From the NCBI GenBank assembly GCA_033398695.1, contig CM065802.1:154180096-154244095 (forward strand): a stretch of DNA of 64,000 nt, written 5' to 3'. A program made the position numbers and the translations under genes. Source of the stretch: Orobanche coerulescens. Lineage: Eukaryota; Streptophyta; Magnoliopsida; Lamiales; Orobanchaceae. Numbering within the stretch: the first letter of the stretch is position 1; the number at the start of each line of letters is the position of its first letter. Below the pieces are notes generated by a model, which saw only the letters and a list, made by a program, of their open reading frames with translations, was not told the origin of the DNA and searched no databases. Shown here one piece after another: positions 1-12,157 of this stretch.

Positions 1-131
1 TGTGAATCCTATAGATATGATTGGTGTTGATGTTGCGCTTGGTAATGCGTGTGTACGTATATTGCCTCATTTCAGTGCGTTGTGGTTTGACGTTGTGTTT
101 CGCTAAGTGTTTGATGCCTCTGGGTGAATTG
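1..131. other. Unassigned edge sequence
   Basis: These 131 bases left of LTR A contain no ORF or recognised repeat. They do not read as Tat gag, so they do not simply continue the sequence found at the right side of LTR A (12679 onward). The bases next to the LTR are not a primer-binding site either. Confidence 0.5.
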
Positions 132-237
132 TGTAACACCCCCAAACCACTCGGGAATATTACAGTGCCGTAAACCCTCTCCATGAGGATCTACCACGCT
201 AAATACAGAAACACCACAATACAATACAATACATACC

Positions 238-2243
238 TGTTGGGATTCGGTGCCTAAAATGAAGGCCCAGCGGAAGCAGTAAAACGAAACTTAATTCGAT
301 CCGAATCCCTACGAGGATCGATCGAGCTACGTATATACGAATATATAAACGAAAAGCAAGAGTCGTAAGAAACTAACCCTCGAAGTCCGTTGATTAAATG
401 GTAACCTTCTCTTGAGCTATTCCCCAAGCTTTAGTTTGATCTCTACGAGTTCAATCCGCTCCAAGCCCTTGAACGATCCAACGCCGAAAACACCGCGTCT
501 CTACTTGCCACGCGCCGGAAAAACGACCGGAACAACAACACTCGATTAACATCTAAGGTTACGGCTAGAATCAAGTGATGAAGCTTTTATTATTACACTC
601 TAAGTGTATAATATATCTCTGTCAATGTATCTTGAATTTTCTCCAAGAAAACTCAAGAACAAAAGTGAAGAAGATGATGAAGACTTGAAAAATGATTTTC
701 TCTCTCACTATCACTAAACTCACGGCTGGTTCATTCAATCAAGAAGTGAGAGTTTTCAAAGTCTTTAATATTATCTTCCTTCAACCACCTCAAATCACCT
801 TTCTATATAAAAATGAGATATGATATCTCAAAAGTCTTTAGTCATCAACCTACCAAGGATGAGACCAAGACAATGAGGAAAAAGTATGAGGTGGGGCAAC
901 CTCTAGAAGGATTTGGATAAGTTCGGTCCGTTTCAGACTCCCGAGAGTCCAAACAGATAAACTCCGATTACGTTCCGATGTATTTATATCGACTAATTAA
1001 TCCAATTAATTAATCATATCAAATACATTATAACATAATTAATTTCTCCAAGAAATAATTATATTCATGAATTAAATTAATCACCCAGTAATATATATAT
1101 TTAATTCATTAGGCCGTAAATTAATTTATCCAATAAATCAATTTAGACATCCAATGTCCCAAAATCAATTAGACATCCAATGTCCAATAAATTAGATATC
1201 CAATATCTAATATTTATAATGAGAAAACAAGCTCAATTCATTCCGTCGTCAATCCTAATGCGCGACTCGGTAGGTCCGTCTCAGTCAGCAATGGGAGGAA
1301 CCAAAGAGTAGTAGCACCACCTAGCCAGCCTGGCGGCCTACACTGTACCCCGACTGAGAACGAATGATTGGGATCAGTCAAGAACCATTCTGTCGTTAAT
1401 ACCAGTATACGTATAAACCCTTCTTTCAAATGTCCCGATCAAGTTATAGAGTCACGGTCAGTCAAACCCCATCTGTACTTGACGCTATGCATGCGTTAAC
1501 GCAAATCGAGATGATCGAGCTGTCGTGTATCTAATACAACTAGCTCCTATGCTTTGGCCAAAGACTTATGATCCTATCTGCCAATAACCGCATAGGACAT
1601 ATAACCCGCTCACTAACGGGAGAAAGAATTCTATCTTGATATTCAGTAGGACCTGCTACTTTCCCGTCAAGATGCAAGTCGAGGTTGACCCCCACCTTCC
1701 GGTTTACAGGGTCGAACTACTCTAATGAAAATCTTGACGTCACAAGCACATCCCTACTAAATCCCCAAGTCGAAGGTTCACGAATACCTATCACAACCTT
1801 TCGATTCCATCATTGACTGTCCCGGAGTGAAATCCGTGTGACGAATCGAGGGTGAGTCAGTTCGAGTATACTAATCCGATTAGCATACCTATAACGTGTG
1901 CTCCCACTAACCATTAGAGTTCGACAGGCACTCTCCATGTCAAAGAACACGTCATACAAGTCTTCACATAAACTTAACGCCCAGTCAAGTTTCATTGACT
2001 TGTGAACGATTAAGTATTTGAGCTATAAACCTTTCCAAAGGCCCCTTATCCAATAAGGAATGGAACGTTTTGCTCTCAAATACACGGACTAGTTTCTATA
2101 TGTATATTTACGAGTTAGGAATGCCAGTAACTACCAGTAAATAAAGAAACATCCATTGCCTTATATTGATGATTTACATAATAACAAGTACAATGCCCTC
2201 ACTCAACATTCTCTGAGTGGCATTCGAGGGCATACTCCTAACA
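238..2243 (-). repeat. Angela-1 3' LTR
   Basis: It starts TGTTGGGATTCGG and ends CTCCTAACA on the + strand. It is the same length (2006 bp) as its partner at 7794-9799. It holds an AT-rich stretch near 1010-1200 and no long ORF. Confidence 0.93.
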
Positions 2244-2258
2244 ATCTCCCACTTGCAC
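2244..2258 (-). other. Angela-1 polypurine tract
   Basis: Read on the minus strand it is GTGCAAGTGGGAGAT, ending at the 3' LTR. This is the usual copia plus-strand primer. Angela-2 has the equivalent at 39462-39476. Confidence 0.8.
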
Positions 2259-4988
2259 TCAATTCCACACACTATGGTATCTAATACCCATGTTCTCCAG
2301 ATGACGCTCCAAGCTAGTCTGAGAAAGTGGCTTGGTCAGTGGATCGGCGACAGTGTCGGCCGAGTCTACTCTGTGCAGCACAATGTATCCCTTGCGAACA
2401 AATTCTCTTACGAGATGATACTTCCTCTCAATATGTTTGGTGCTGTTGTGAAACCTCGGCTCCTTGGCCTGCGCTACAGCTCCGTCGTTGTCGCAGATAG
2501 ACAGCAGCTCAGCACATGGTATCACTTGAAGTTCTCCCAGAAACTTCTTAATCCAGAACCCTTCCTTGGAAGCCTCCGAGTCTGCTTGATACTCAGCCTG
2601 ACAGGTGGAATCATCAGTCGCGCTTTGCTTGGCACTACGCCCAGATACTGCTCCTCCATTAAGAGTAAATATGTAGCCAGAAGTGGACATCGAGTCGTCC
2701 TTCAGTCCTTGGAAGTCCGAATTAGTAAATCCCACCACATCCAAATCTCCACCGCCATACATAAGAACCATATCTCTCGTTCTTCTCAAGTACTTGAGAA
2801 CGTTATTTACAGCAGTCCAATGTTCCCTACCTGGGTTTGCCTGAAACCTACTCACCACACTTACAGCATGCGCGATGTCAGGTCTTGTACACAACATAGC
2901 ATTCATAAGGCTACCCACGACCGAAGCATATGGTATATTACTCATTTCCTTTCGTTGTTCCTCACTTTGAGGACACATCTTCAAAGAGAGTTTTATTCCA
3001 TGTTGCATCGGTAGGAACCCTCTTTTAGAATCATCCATCTTAAATCGCTTTAAGATTTTATCTATATAGAGGGCTTAGGAAACACCTATTGTTCTCTTCG
3101 CTCTATCCCGGTAGAGTCGAATACCAAGAATATATGTAGCTTCTCCCAAGTCTTTCATGGAGAAATTACTCGAAAGCCAAGCTTTCACAGAACTGAGCAT
3201 TCCCACATCATTTCCTATTAGTAGAATGTCATCTACATATAGTACTAAGAATGCGATCTTGCTCCCACTAACCCTCTTGTATACACAAGGTTCCTCCTCA
3301 TTTTGCACGAAGTCAAACTCTTTGACTGCCTCGTCAAAACGAAGGTTCCAACTACGCGACGCTTGCTTCAGTCCATAAATGGAACGCTGAAGCTTGCACA
3401 CTTTCTGAATATCGACTTCAGACACAAAGCCTTTAGGCTGCTCCATATAGATTTCTTCCTCGAGGAATCCATTAAGAAAAGCCATCTTTACGTCCATTTG
3501 CCATATCTCATAATCGTGGTAGGCAGCTATAGCAAGCATCATGCGAATAGACTTGATCATGGCTACGGGCGAGAAGGTATCGTGGTAATCAATCCCTTCC
3601 TTCAGGGTATAATCCTTTGCCACAAGCCTGGCCTTATAGGCGTCAACCTTGCCATCACCATCAGTCTTTCTCTTGTAGATCCACTTGTTCCCAATAGGCA
3701 CTATGCCCTTGGGGCGGTCTACTAGAGTCCAGACCTGATTGGCATGCATCGAGTCTATCTCAGCTTCCATAGCTTCACGCCATTTTGCGGAGTCTACATC
3801 CACCATCGCTTGGTCATAGGTCGTCGGGTCGGTCTCTTGGCTATCACTTGGAACCTCATGGAGACCCAGCTCCTCCAAGTGCACAAGCCCATACCTCTCA
3901 GGTAAATGAGACACCCTACTAGACCTACGAGGTGGTTGTACTTGTGTTTCAGAAAGTTCGGTTCCAATTTCTTGCACAGGTGTCTCTCGAGGAGTTTCAT
4001 TGTATTCTTCTAAAGAAATACTTCTACCTGCTCCGCCTTCCTGAATGAACTCATCTTCCAGGAAGTGTGCTTGTAAAGCAACAACGATCCTTCGATCTTC
4101 GGGCATGTAGAATAGATATCCCATCGTCCCAGACGGGAATCCAATGAAACGTCCCTTCGCAGACCTAGCTTCCAACTTTTCCACCTTAGTCTTATTGACA
4201 TAGGCAGGACATCCCCAAATCCTAATATGATTAAGACTTGGTTTCCTTCCCTCCCACATCTCATGTGGAGTTTTAGGAACGGATTTGGAAGGACATCTGT
4301 TTAAGATATAAGCGGCAGTCAGGAGTGCATACCCCCACAGGTAAATTGGTAAGTCAGTATAGTCCAGCATGGAACGGACCATGTTTAACAAGGTCCGGTT
4401 CCTTCTTTCTGACACACCATTTAACTGAGGAGTACCTGGAGGTGTTAGTTGTGAAACTATTCCATGTTCCTTAAGAAACTCGTCAAACTCAGTACTCATA
4501 TACTCGCCACCTCGGTCCGACCGAAGTGCTTTGATATGATTATCAGTTTGTTTCTCGACTAGGGCCTTGAATTCCTGGAATTTCTCAAAGGCCTCGGATT
4601 TATGTTTCATTAAGTATACATAACCATACCTAGTATGATCATCTGTAAACGTAATGAAATATTGATATCCGTCACGTGCTGCTTCCAAAGCACCACAAAC
4701 GTCAGTATGGATTAATCCTAGTTTATCAGCGGCTCTTTCAAAAGTCCCTGTGAAGGGAGACTTAGTCATTTTGCCTTTAAGGCAAGATTCACAAGTAGGA
4801 AAGGGATCTGATCCCAATGGACCCATAAGTCCATCTTTTTCCATCTTGAAAACCTTGGTCTGACCAACATGACCAAGTCTTAGATGCCATTTCAAAATTT
4901 GATTGGTTTCATCCCTACCACGTTTTGTAGTCATAGTATTCACAACTACTTTGTTGCTGAGATTTAGATGATACAATCCATTCAACAA
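2259..4988 (-). pseudogene. pol: Angela-1 pol: integrase, reverse transcriptase, RNase H
   Basis: The minus-strand frame from 4988 starts in the integrase HHCC region (HLRLGHVG, then CESCLKGK). It continues through the catalytic core (HTDVCG, SDRGGEY, NGVSERRNRTL, a D-D-35-E set), the RT (MDVKMAFLNG, then YVDDILLIGN) and RNase H (TSGYIFTLNGGAVS) down to 2259. A single TAA at 3075-3077 interrupts it; Angela-2 has CAA (Gln) there, so this is one point mutation. The downstream ORF is in the same frame. The product would copy and insert the element's cDNA in cytoplasmic particles and the nucleus. One in-frame stop plus the damaged protease upstream make it a pseudogene. Confidence 0.9.
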
Positions 4989-5000
4989 TGTAGCGATCCA

Positions 5001-5343
5001 CTAGTTTATTTCTAAAATAAATTTTGCGGGAACCATCACCAATGAAAAATGAAAAGCCTTTTCGGTCCATGACCTAATGGATACAATGTTTTTGTGCCCC
5101 TTGGGCAAAACAAGTACATCTTCTAAAGTCAAAACAAAGCCGGATTCTAAACCCAAAAGAAGTGATCCTATGTCGGTCGCCGACACTATGCCCGCTTCCG
5201 ACCGTGATCATAACTTCTCCACTCCAAGCTTCCTACTTTGTTCCAAATCCCGATTCACGGTACAAATATGAGAACTAGCACGTAATCCAAGATTCAGAAG
5301 TAGAAAATACAAGAGCGAACAATTTGTTTCCAAAACTAAAATT
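5001..5343 (-). pseudogene. Angela-1 aspartic protease region, frameshifted
   Basis: Angela-2 reads DSGASSHIC here. In Angela-1 the same stretch reads NLGLRASSHIC: indels have replaced the catalytic Asp-Ser-Gly with unrelated residues before the frame returns at ASSHIC. The region is split between short ORFs at 5001-5186 and 5208-5417. Without this protease the Gag-Pol precursor could not be cleaved. Confidence 0.8.
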
Positions 5344-6222
5344 TCAGACCGAAGTGCCATGAAGAATCGGACAGTCTCTAGCCCAGTGGCCCAGCTCACC
5401 GCACTTGAGACAAACATCCTTCTTCTTCTTGTTCTTTGGAACCATTGGGGCCTTGCCCTTACCCTTAAGGTCCTTAACTTGTGGTCCAGTTTGCTTCTTG
5501 GTCTTTTTCTTCTTGTTCTTAGACCTCCGAGGTCCAGAAGAAATCACAAGAGCAGACTCCTTCATCCGCGGAGTCTTCATCTGAGACTGAGCGGTCACAA
5601 GTTTGTTCATTAGCCCAGCTAAGTTACATGCAATCTCATTGCAGTTGAAGTTCATAACAAATTGTGAGAAGGAATCAGGGAGAGACTGTAGGATAAGGTC
5701 AGTTTGGAGAGAAGTATCCATTTTAAAATCAAGAGCCTCCAATCTCTCGATCATGGATATTATTTTGAGTACGTGTTCCCCAACCTTCTCACCTTCCTTC
5801 ATCCTTGCACCGAACAGTTGCTTGGATATCTCATATCTAGCAGTTCTGCTGTGCTCACCATAAAGCTTGGTTAAGTGAGATAGAATCTACCTAGCAGAAG
5901 TCATTTTCTCATGAGCTCTCTGAAGCTCATTAGACATGGAAGCCGTCATATAAGCACGGACTTTCACGTCATCCTTAACCCACTTTTAGTGGTTTTCAAT
6001 CTCTTCCTGATTGGCTCGGGTCCGCACAGGAGGCGCCGGAATGTCCGTCTCCAAGACGTATCTCAGTGCCTCTATACTGAGGACAATCATCAGATTGCGG
6101 AGCCAATCCACAAAGTTAGGTCCCATTAAGGTGTTCCTTTCGAGTAGAATTGCGAGTGGATTCATTGTCATATTGAGATTTGTCTGCATTAAGTATAACA
6201 GATTAATTAGTGACTCATTCAA
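5344..6222 (-). pseudogene. gag: Angela-1 gag (UBN2-type, zinc knuckle)
   Basis: The minus-strand frame starts near 6222 with NTLMGPNFVDWLRNL, breaks at an in-frame stop after ENH (5986), and resumes at 5802-5344 with the copia Gag body. It includes LQTDLILQSLPDSFSQFV and a CCHC knuckle, CLKCGELGHWARDCP. A lysine-rich linker precedes the knuckle. Gag forms the particle and packages the RNA. The true start is probably at MNPLAILLERN near 6165, by comparison with Angela-2. Confidence 0.85.
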
Positions 6223-7780
6223 TTATGTTCTGAGTATAGAATTAAGGTCTTTTCTATTCTTGTTACCCAGCTCCCACTATTTTTATCGGAATAACACACT
6301 CCCATGTGAAATCCGGAAGTATTGTCGCTCTACTTCATAGTGGTGATCGAGTTCTTTATAAATCTTAATAGAGGGTAACCGAACAGGTTTCTAGTCTATT
6401 AATTTTCATAAAGTGGTGTCCAACACCAACCCATCTAATGGATGATTCGATCTTCTTTTTCCCCTTGTCCACTCCCCTCAACCTATACGGTTTCTATGGT
6501 TCGTGAACAAGTTAAGTTTATACCATCGACGCAAATCAGTTTCACAATTGAATCTTATCCGACAACCTATCAGGTTTCTAGGGATAAAATTTGCTCCAAC
6601 CGAAGGCATCCAATGCGCTCCTTAATTTATCCGTCCTCCCCGAACGACTACCCCGATAACTCGGAAGCATAGCACATCCGGTTTGGATTTCAATTTCCCG
6701 AAAACTCGATGGAGGGAAGGAAAACCTTGAAACCTTATAAACTTAATAATTTATCGTGGGAGAATTTTCGCGATTAACGTTACACTTTGCACATTAATCA
6801 TTTAAGCGCGTTTGTGGCATTTATACAATATGAAACAACCATTCACAACCTAGTTGCTACCAACATGTGGTTCATGGACCGTTCCTAGAAAACAAAAACT
6901 CCGTAATCTAATTACAAGTCTTCGTCTTGAATCTTCGTCTTCTCGAAATGGATCTTCCTCCGGTCTTCGTCATTACATATAAATTTTACATTGAAAAATT
7001 GCATCCTAGATACAAATAATTCTAGTAAAATAAATAGGCTCAAAACGGCCTTTACAACCTAATCGAATAAAACCGAACGATTCAAAACTAAGTCCATGAA
7101 CCACATCCCCATTCAAAAGCATTCATCCAATAAATACTAAATAAATGGACTACACATTAAATATATTGATCCAACCAATATAAAAAATAACCATCTATTA
7201 GAATTAATCCAATTAATTCACAAACATGGTAGTTTTAATTCGTTCGTATAAACCGGATGATAAATATTTCACAATAATAAATTTCCTCAAAATAAAACAC
7301 CAAGTATTTTATTTAGTCAAATTAAATCCAATTTAATTTCCGGAAATTATTATAACGAAACATAAACACAAAACGGAATCGAAATAAAATCGCCCGGGCC
7401 TAGCCCGTGGTCCGGCATCACAGCCGGTCCTTAGCCGAGGGGCTGATCTGCCCAGTGCAGGAAACAAGCTGCCCGGCAGCGGTCCAGCACCCTTGGGCAG
7501 CCCTGGGCAGCCCGGGCAGTCCGGGCAGTCCCCCGGGCAGGCGATTTTCCGACTCTTTTTCGTCCCGATTTCAAAAATTATATTTTTCTAATTTAATATT
7601 ACCCATATAATTCAGTTTTAATAAATAAAACCGATTTATATAGTAACATAAAAACATGGAAAAATTAAATTTTCGACGAACAATTAAAACAACGAATTAA
7701 ACGGTTGTGATTCCAAATCACTAATCATTTAATCAAGCGTTCCAAATGCAATATATCGTTTATACGATTGCAAGACCTAC
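6223..7780 (-). other. Angela-1 untranslated leader between LTR and gag
   Basis: About 1.55 kb of AT-rich sequence has no credible ORF. A long leader before gag is ordinary for copia elements. The only compositional outlier is the GC-rich GGGCAG cluster near 7494-7545. Confidence 0.6.
7494..7545. repeat. GGGCAG hexamer cluster
   Basis: About six near-tandem copies of GGGCAG or GGGCAGC, for example GGGCAGCCCTGGGCAGCC, lie in an otherwise AT-rich leader. The matching part of Angela-2 (about 44600-44660) is also GC-rich but lacks the regular hexamer array. Confidence 0.7.
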
Positions 7781-7792
7781 GCTCTGATACCA
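7781..7792 (-). other. Primer-binding site, initiator tRNA-Met (Angela-1)
   Basis: Read on the minus strand it is TGGTATCAGAGC, complementary to the 3' end of plant initiator tRNA-Met. It lies one base from the 5' LTR (7794). This is a priming site, not a tRNA gene. Confidence 0.93.
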
Positions 7793-7793
7793 C

Positions 7794-9799
7794 TGTTGGG
7801 ATTCGGTGCCTAAAACGAAGGCCCAGCGGAAGCGGTAAAACGAAACTTAATTCGATCCGAATCCCTACGAGGATCGATCGAGCTACGTATATACGAATAT
7901 ATAAACGAAAAGCAAGAGTCGTAAGAAACTAACCCTCGAAGTCCGTTGATTAAATGGTAACCTTCTCTTGAGCTATTCCCCAAGCTTTAGTTTGATCTCT
8001 ACGAGTTCAATCCGCTCCAAGCCCTTGAACGATCCAACGCCGAAAACACCGCGTCTCTACTTGTCACGCGCCGGAAAAACGACCGGAACAACAACACTCG
8101 ATTAACCTCTAAGGTTACGGCTAGAATCAAGTGATGAAGCTTTTATTATTACACTCAAGTGTATAATATATCTCTCTCAATGTATCTTGAATTTTCTCCA
8201 AGAAAACTCAAGAACAAAAGTGAAGAAGATGATGAAGACTTGAAAAATGATTTTCTCTCTCACTATCACTAAACTCACGGCTGGTTCATTCAATCAAGAA
8301 GTGAGAGTTTTCAAAGTCTTTAATATTATCTTCCTTCAACCACCTCAAATCACCTTTCTATATAAAAATGAGATATGATATCTCAAAAGTCTTTATTCAT
8401 CAACCTACCAAGGATGAGACCAAGACAATGAGGGAAAAGTATGAGGTGGGGCAGCCTCTAGAAGGATTTGGATAAGTTCGGTCCGTTTCACACTCCCAAG
8501 GGTCCAAACAGATAAACTCCGATTCCGTTCCGATGTATTTATATCGACTAATTAATCCAATTAATTAATCATATCAAATACATTATAACATAATTAATTT
8601 CTCCAAGAAATAATTATATTCATGAATTAAATTAATCACCCAGTAATATATATTTAATTCATTAGGCCGTAAATTAATTTATCCAATAAATCAATTTAGA
8701 CATCCAATGTCCCAAAATCAATTAGACATCCAATGTCCAATAAATTAGATATCCAATATCTAATATTTATAATGAGAAAACAAGCTCAATTCATTCCGTC
8801 GTCAATCCTAATTCGCGACTCGGTAGGTCCGTCTCAGTCAGCAATGGGAGGAACCAAAGAGTAGTAGCACCACCTAGCCAGCCTGGCGGCCTACACTGTA
8901 CCCCGACTGAGAACGAATGATTGGGATCATTCAAGAATCATTCTGTCGTGAATACCAGTATACGTATAAACCCTTCTTTCAAATGTCCCGATCAAGTTAT
9001 AGAGTCACGGTCAGTCAAACCCCATCTGTACTTGACGCTATGCATGCGTTAACGCAAATCGAGATCATCGAGCTGTCGTGTATCTAATACAACTAGCTCC
9101 TATGCTTTGGCCAAAGACTTATGATCCTATCTGCCAATAACCGCATAGGACATATAACCCGCTCACTAACGGGAGAAAGAATTCTATCTTGGTATTCAGT
9201 AGGACCTGCTACTTGCCCGTCAAGATGCAATTCGAGGTTGACCCCCACCTTCCGGTTTACAGGGTCGAACTACTCTAATGAAAATATTGACGTCACAAGC
9301 ACATCCCTACTAAATCCTCAAGTCGAAGGTTCACGAATACCTATCACAACCTTTCGATTCCGTCATTGACTGTCCCGAAGTGAAATCCGTGTGACGAATC
9401 GAGGGTGAGTCGGTTCGAGTATACTAATCCGATTAGCATACCTATAATGTGTGCTCCCACTAACCATTAGAGTTCGACAGGCACTCTCCATGTCAAAGAA
9501 CACGTCATACAAGTCTTCACATAAACTTAACGCCCAGTCAAGTTTCATTGACTTGCGAACGATTAAGTATTTGAGCTATAAACCTTTCCAAAGGCCGACC
9601 CTTATCCAATAAGGAGTGGAATGTTTTGCTCTCAAATACACGGACTAGTTTCTATATGTATATTTACGAGTTAGGAATGCCAGTAACTACCAGTAAATAA
9701 AGAAACATCCATTGCCTTATATTGATGATTTACATAATAACAAGTACAATGCCCTCACTCAACATTCTCTGAGTGGCATTCGAGGGCATACTCCTAACA
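7794..9799 (-). repeat. Angela-1 5' LTR
   Basis: It starts TGTTGGGATTCGG and ends CTCCTAACA, 2006 bp. It is near-identical to 238-2243, with small indels that balance out. Confidence 0.93.
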
Positions 9800-11018
9800 A
9801 TACCGACATGGGTAATTAACGGACCATTAGACCGATTTGGTCTTTTACCACAACATACACATCAACCATACATTACTCTTTCTCGTAACTCATACCCACA
9901 CAGGGTTAACATAAATCAACGTTCCCGCATAAGGTAAAATAACACAACGGAAGGACAAAACAAGACATCACCAAATACTCAACACCGGTCTTCATGTGAT
10001 TAGTATCGCCGTCATCCATAATCCTTCGTAATGATCCTGTGAATTGCTCCCCAGCAACCTGCAAGTACCTGGATGCAAAACAGACATCCACTCCCCGAAT
10101 ACTCGGGGGTTAGCAAAACTCCACTGTTTTGCTAGTGCAAGTATAAATACAAGGACGAGCCATACATATCATACTCCAAGAACATAGAAATTGTGAATAT
10201 ACTTCCCGAGATAGTTCGCTTGATCAAAACAGTTTGAATTTCGAAAGATAAGAATAAAACCATTTTACATCTTACAAAACATTTTACGATCTCGGGAGTT
10301 TTTGAAAACATTTGGGGTTTAAGAAGTCTCAAGCCTTTCGAACACTTAGGGACACAGCCCAAAATCATTTATTTCAAAATATGATTCCGATAACAAAATA
10401 CGGGGTCCACGACCCAATCATAACATTCCAACCACAAGCACGGGGGTCCGTGAATCAACTTATTCACATCACATACTCACAAAAATAACCCGACATAAAC
10501 TACACCGTGTCAAACATTACCATGACGACGGTCTCACAGAACGACAATAGAGAACACAACTTTGCAACTTGACCATACGGTCGAACTCAACACTTAAAAT
10601 AACACGCACGATACAACCGGCAAAATAAGCAACACTGACAAATGTAAATAACTTCAATGAATACAATTCACAATCCGAAGGGAAAATCCTAAGTACTCGC
10701 GAGTACAATCTATAAGTTTATAAAGTAGACAACAACTATATTGAAAAGGACAACGTAAATAAAAAGACTCAAATGCACATGTCAACGACCCTGGACAGCA
10801 TCCTCGTACTGTCCCAGCGCCCGCTCGTCTGGCAGAACATAACCTGAAATCCATAACAAGAATTTTCCCAAAACGGGTCCCCAAAGGGGTTAGCAATTAC
10901 GCTAGTACAAGTAATCAAGGTAAACCAATCACTTACACATTTCATAGTACATGCACCAATTCATTTCAAAAACCAAAACTAGACATATTCCGGAACCAAA
11001 CAGTCAACAATCAATTTG

Positions 11019-11244
11019 CCTAGGACCGGGGTGAAGCCACTGGTCCCACTCGAGGCCTCTAAGGACCCTTTCGAGCTGGCCATATCATAAAAAATCACGC
11101 ACACGCATTGCCTAGGACCGGGGTGAAGCCACTAATCCCACTCGAGGCCTCTAAGCACCCTCCCGAGCTGGCTAGCGAATCAAACTCGTGAATCCAGAGT
11201 GAAGTCATAGATTCTCTCGAGGCCCCGTCGGACCCTCCTGAGGT
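11019..11244. repeat. Tandem block in LTR A, about 85 bp x 3
   Basis: Copies begin with CCTAGGACCGGGGTGAAGCC at 11019 and 11111; a diverged third starts near 11191. Each includes a CTCGAGGCC(T/C)C block followed by a GGACCCTCC block. Relatives occur in family B LTRs (17472, 33238, 48825) and, unexpectedly, inside element B2 (51721). Confidence 0.75.
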
Positions 11245-11854
11245 TAGAAAAGCACACACAATATACATCACTATTTCATGTTAAGCATAAAGGTTTCCAA
11301 AAATACTTGCCTCGAATAATTGACGACGACACGAATGGAAAGGAAATCAAGCACGACCGCTAGGAACCAACGAAACCGAACCTAACGATTCGAAGAATAT
11401 AATCACAACCATTTCTAAACAATTAAGGAAATGGAATACACCCAAAAACCGGCCTACGATTCATGTGTATTCGTACAAAATCAACAACGAGGGCGGACTG
11501 CAACCAAACCCTCTCGATTATACAAACACCATGAAATACACCATGAATTCGTAGGAAAACAAGAACACCAATAGGATTAATCATATTCATCAAGGATTGA
11601 TCAACAACACGGAGCGAATCAAACAATAGAATCGAAAAACCCCAAATCACCCAAAAGTAGGGTTTTAAGAGATTTTACCTTGATTCGAAGATGAACAACG
11701 GATGATTAGTGATAGATGGATGATATTATGCTTGAATATACACTTACAATGGAGTTTGGGTAAAAATCGGATGAACCCTAGCTTCCAAAGTCATTCCCGT
11801 CGCGAAGATAAAAGAGGAAGATGAGAAATGAATAAAAAATCGGCCGCTGCCCGA

Positions 11855-11862
11855 ATATATAC
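11855..11862 (-). promoter_or_regulatory. TATA box of LTR A
   Basis: The minus strand reads CCAGTATATATTCGGG. It lies directly downstream of the palindrome array at 11871-12157, as in family B. Transcription would run leftward. Confidence 0.65.
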
Positions 11863-11870
11863 TGGCAGGT

Positions 11871-12157
11871 GTTACGGCCGTAACATACCTCACTTAGGGC
11901 CATAACATGAGAACATTACGGCTGTAACTGGACTTTGGAATGAATCTGGGCAATTCAACGAAGTCAACATACGGCCGTATCAAAACACGATTACGACCGT
12001 TTGAATTCTTACGGCCGTAATTCATGCATGTTACACAAGTAACTCTATACTGTACCAAAATCAAGAAAACGAAGTCTTGTTACGGCTTATAAAGGGAATC
12101 TTACGGTCGTAACTCTCGAGTCTTACGGCCGTAACATTCCGGGCTTACGGACGTAAC
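11871..12157. repeat. Array of about 10 TTACGGCCGTAA palindromes
   Basis: Perfect or one- to three-mismatch copies of the self-complementary 12-mer TTACGGCCGTAA lie at irregular 15-50 base spacing. Perfect cores are at 11872, 12010 and 12122; variants include TTACGGTCGTAA and TTACGGACGTAA. The array occupies the U3 side immediately upstream of the TATA box, the expected place for transcription-factor sites. The function is inferred. Confidence 0.85.

Larger units (their letters stand above)
238..9799 (-). mobile_element. Angela-1, Ty1/copia LTR retrotransposon (Angela-like), complete but defective
   Basis: Two 2006-bp LTRs (238-2243 and 7794-9799) enclose a minus-strand gag-protease-integrase-RT-RNase H region, the copia order. 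The flanks carry the 5-bp duplication ATACC (233-237, 9800-9804). A 12-base initiator-Met primer-binding site abuts the right LTR and a purine tract abuts the left one, so transcription runs right to left. Over the first 400 bases the LTRs differ at about six sites, so the insertion is recent. The RT/RNase H sequence and long LTRs suggest the Angela clade; that call is from memory of family style, not a tree. Nonsense and frameshift lesions make the copy non-autonomous. Confidence 0.93.

Noticed and set aside
2217..3014. 265-residue + strand ORF
   Set aside because: It is the exact antisense of the Angela-1 RNase H region; the same shadow occurs in Angela-2 at 39435-40013.
7781..7792. tRNA-Met-like sequence
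   Set aside because: Only the 12-base primer-binding complement is present, next to an LTR; there is no tRNA body.
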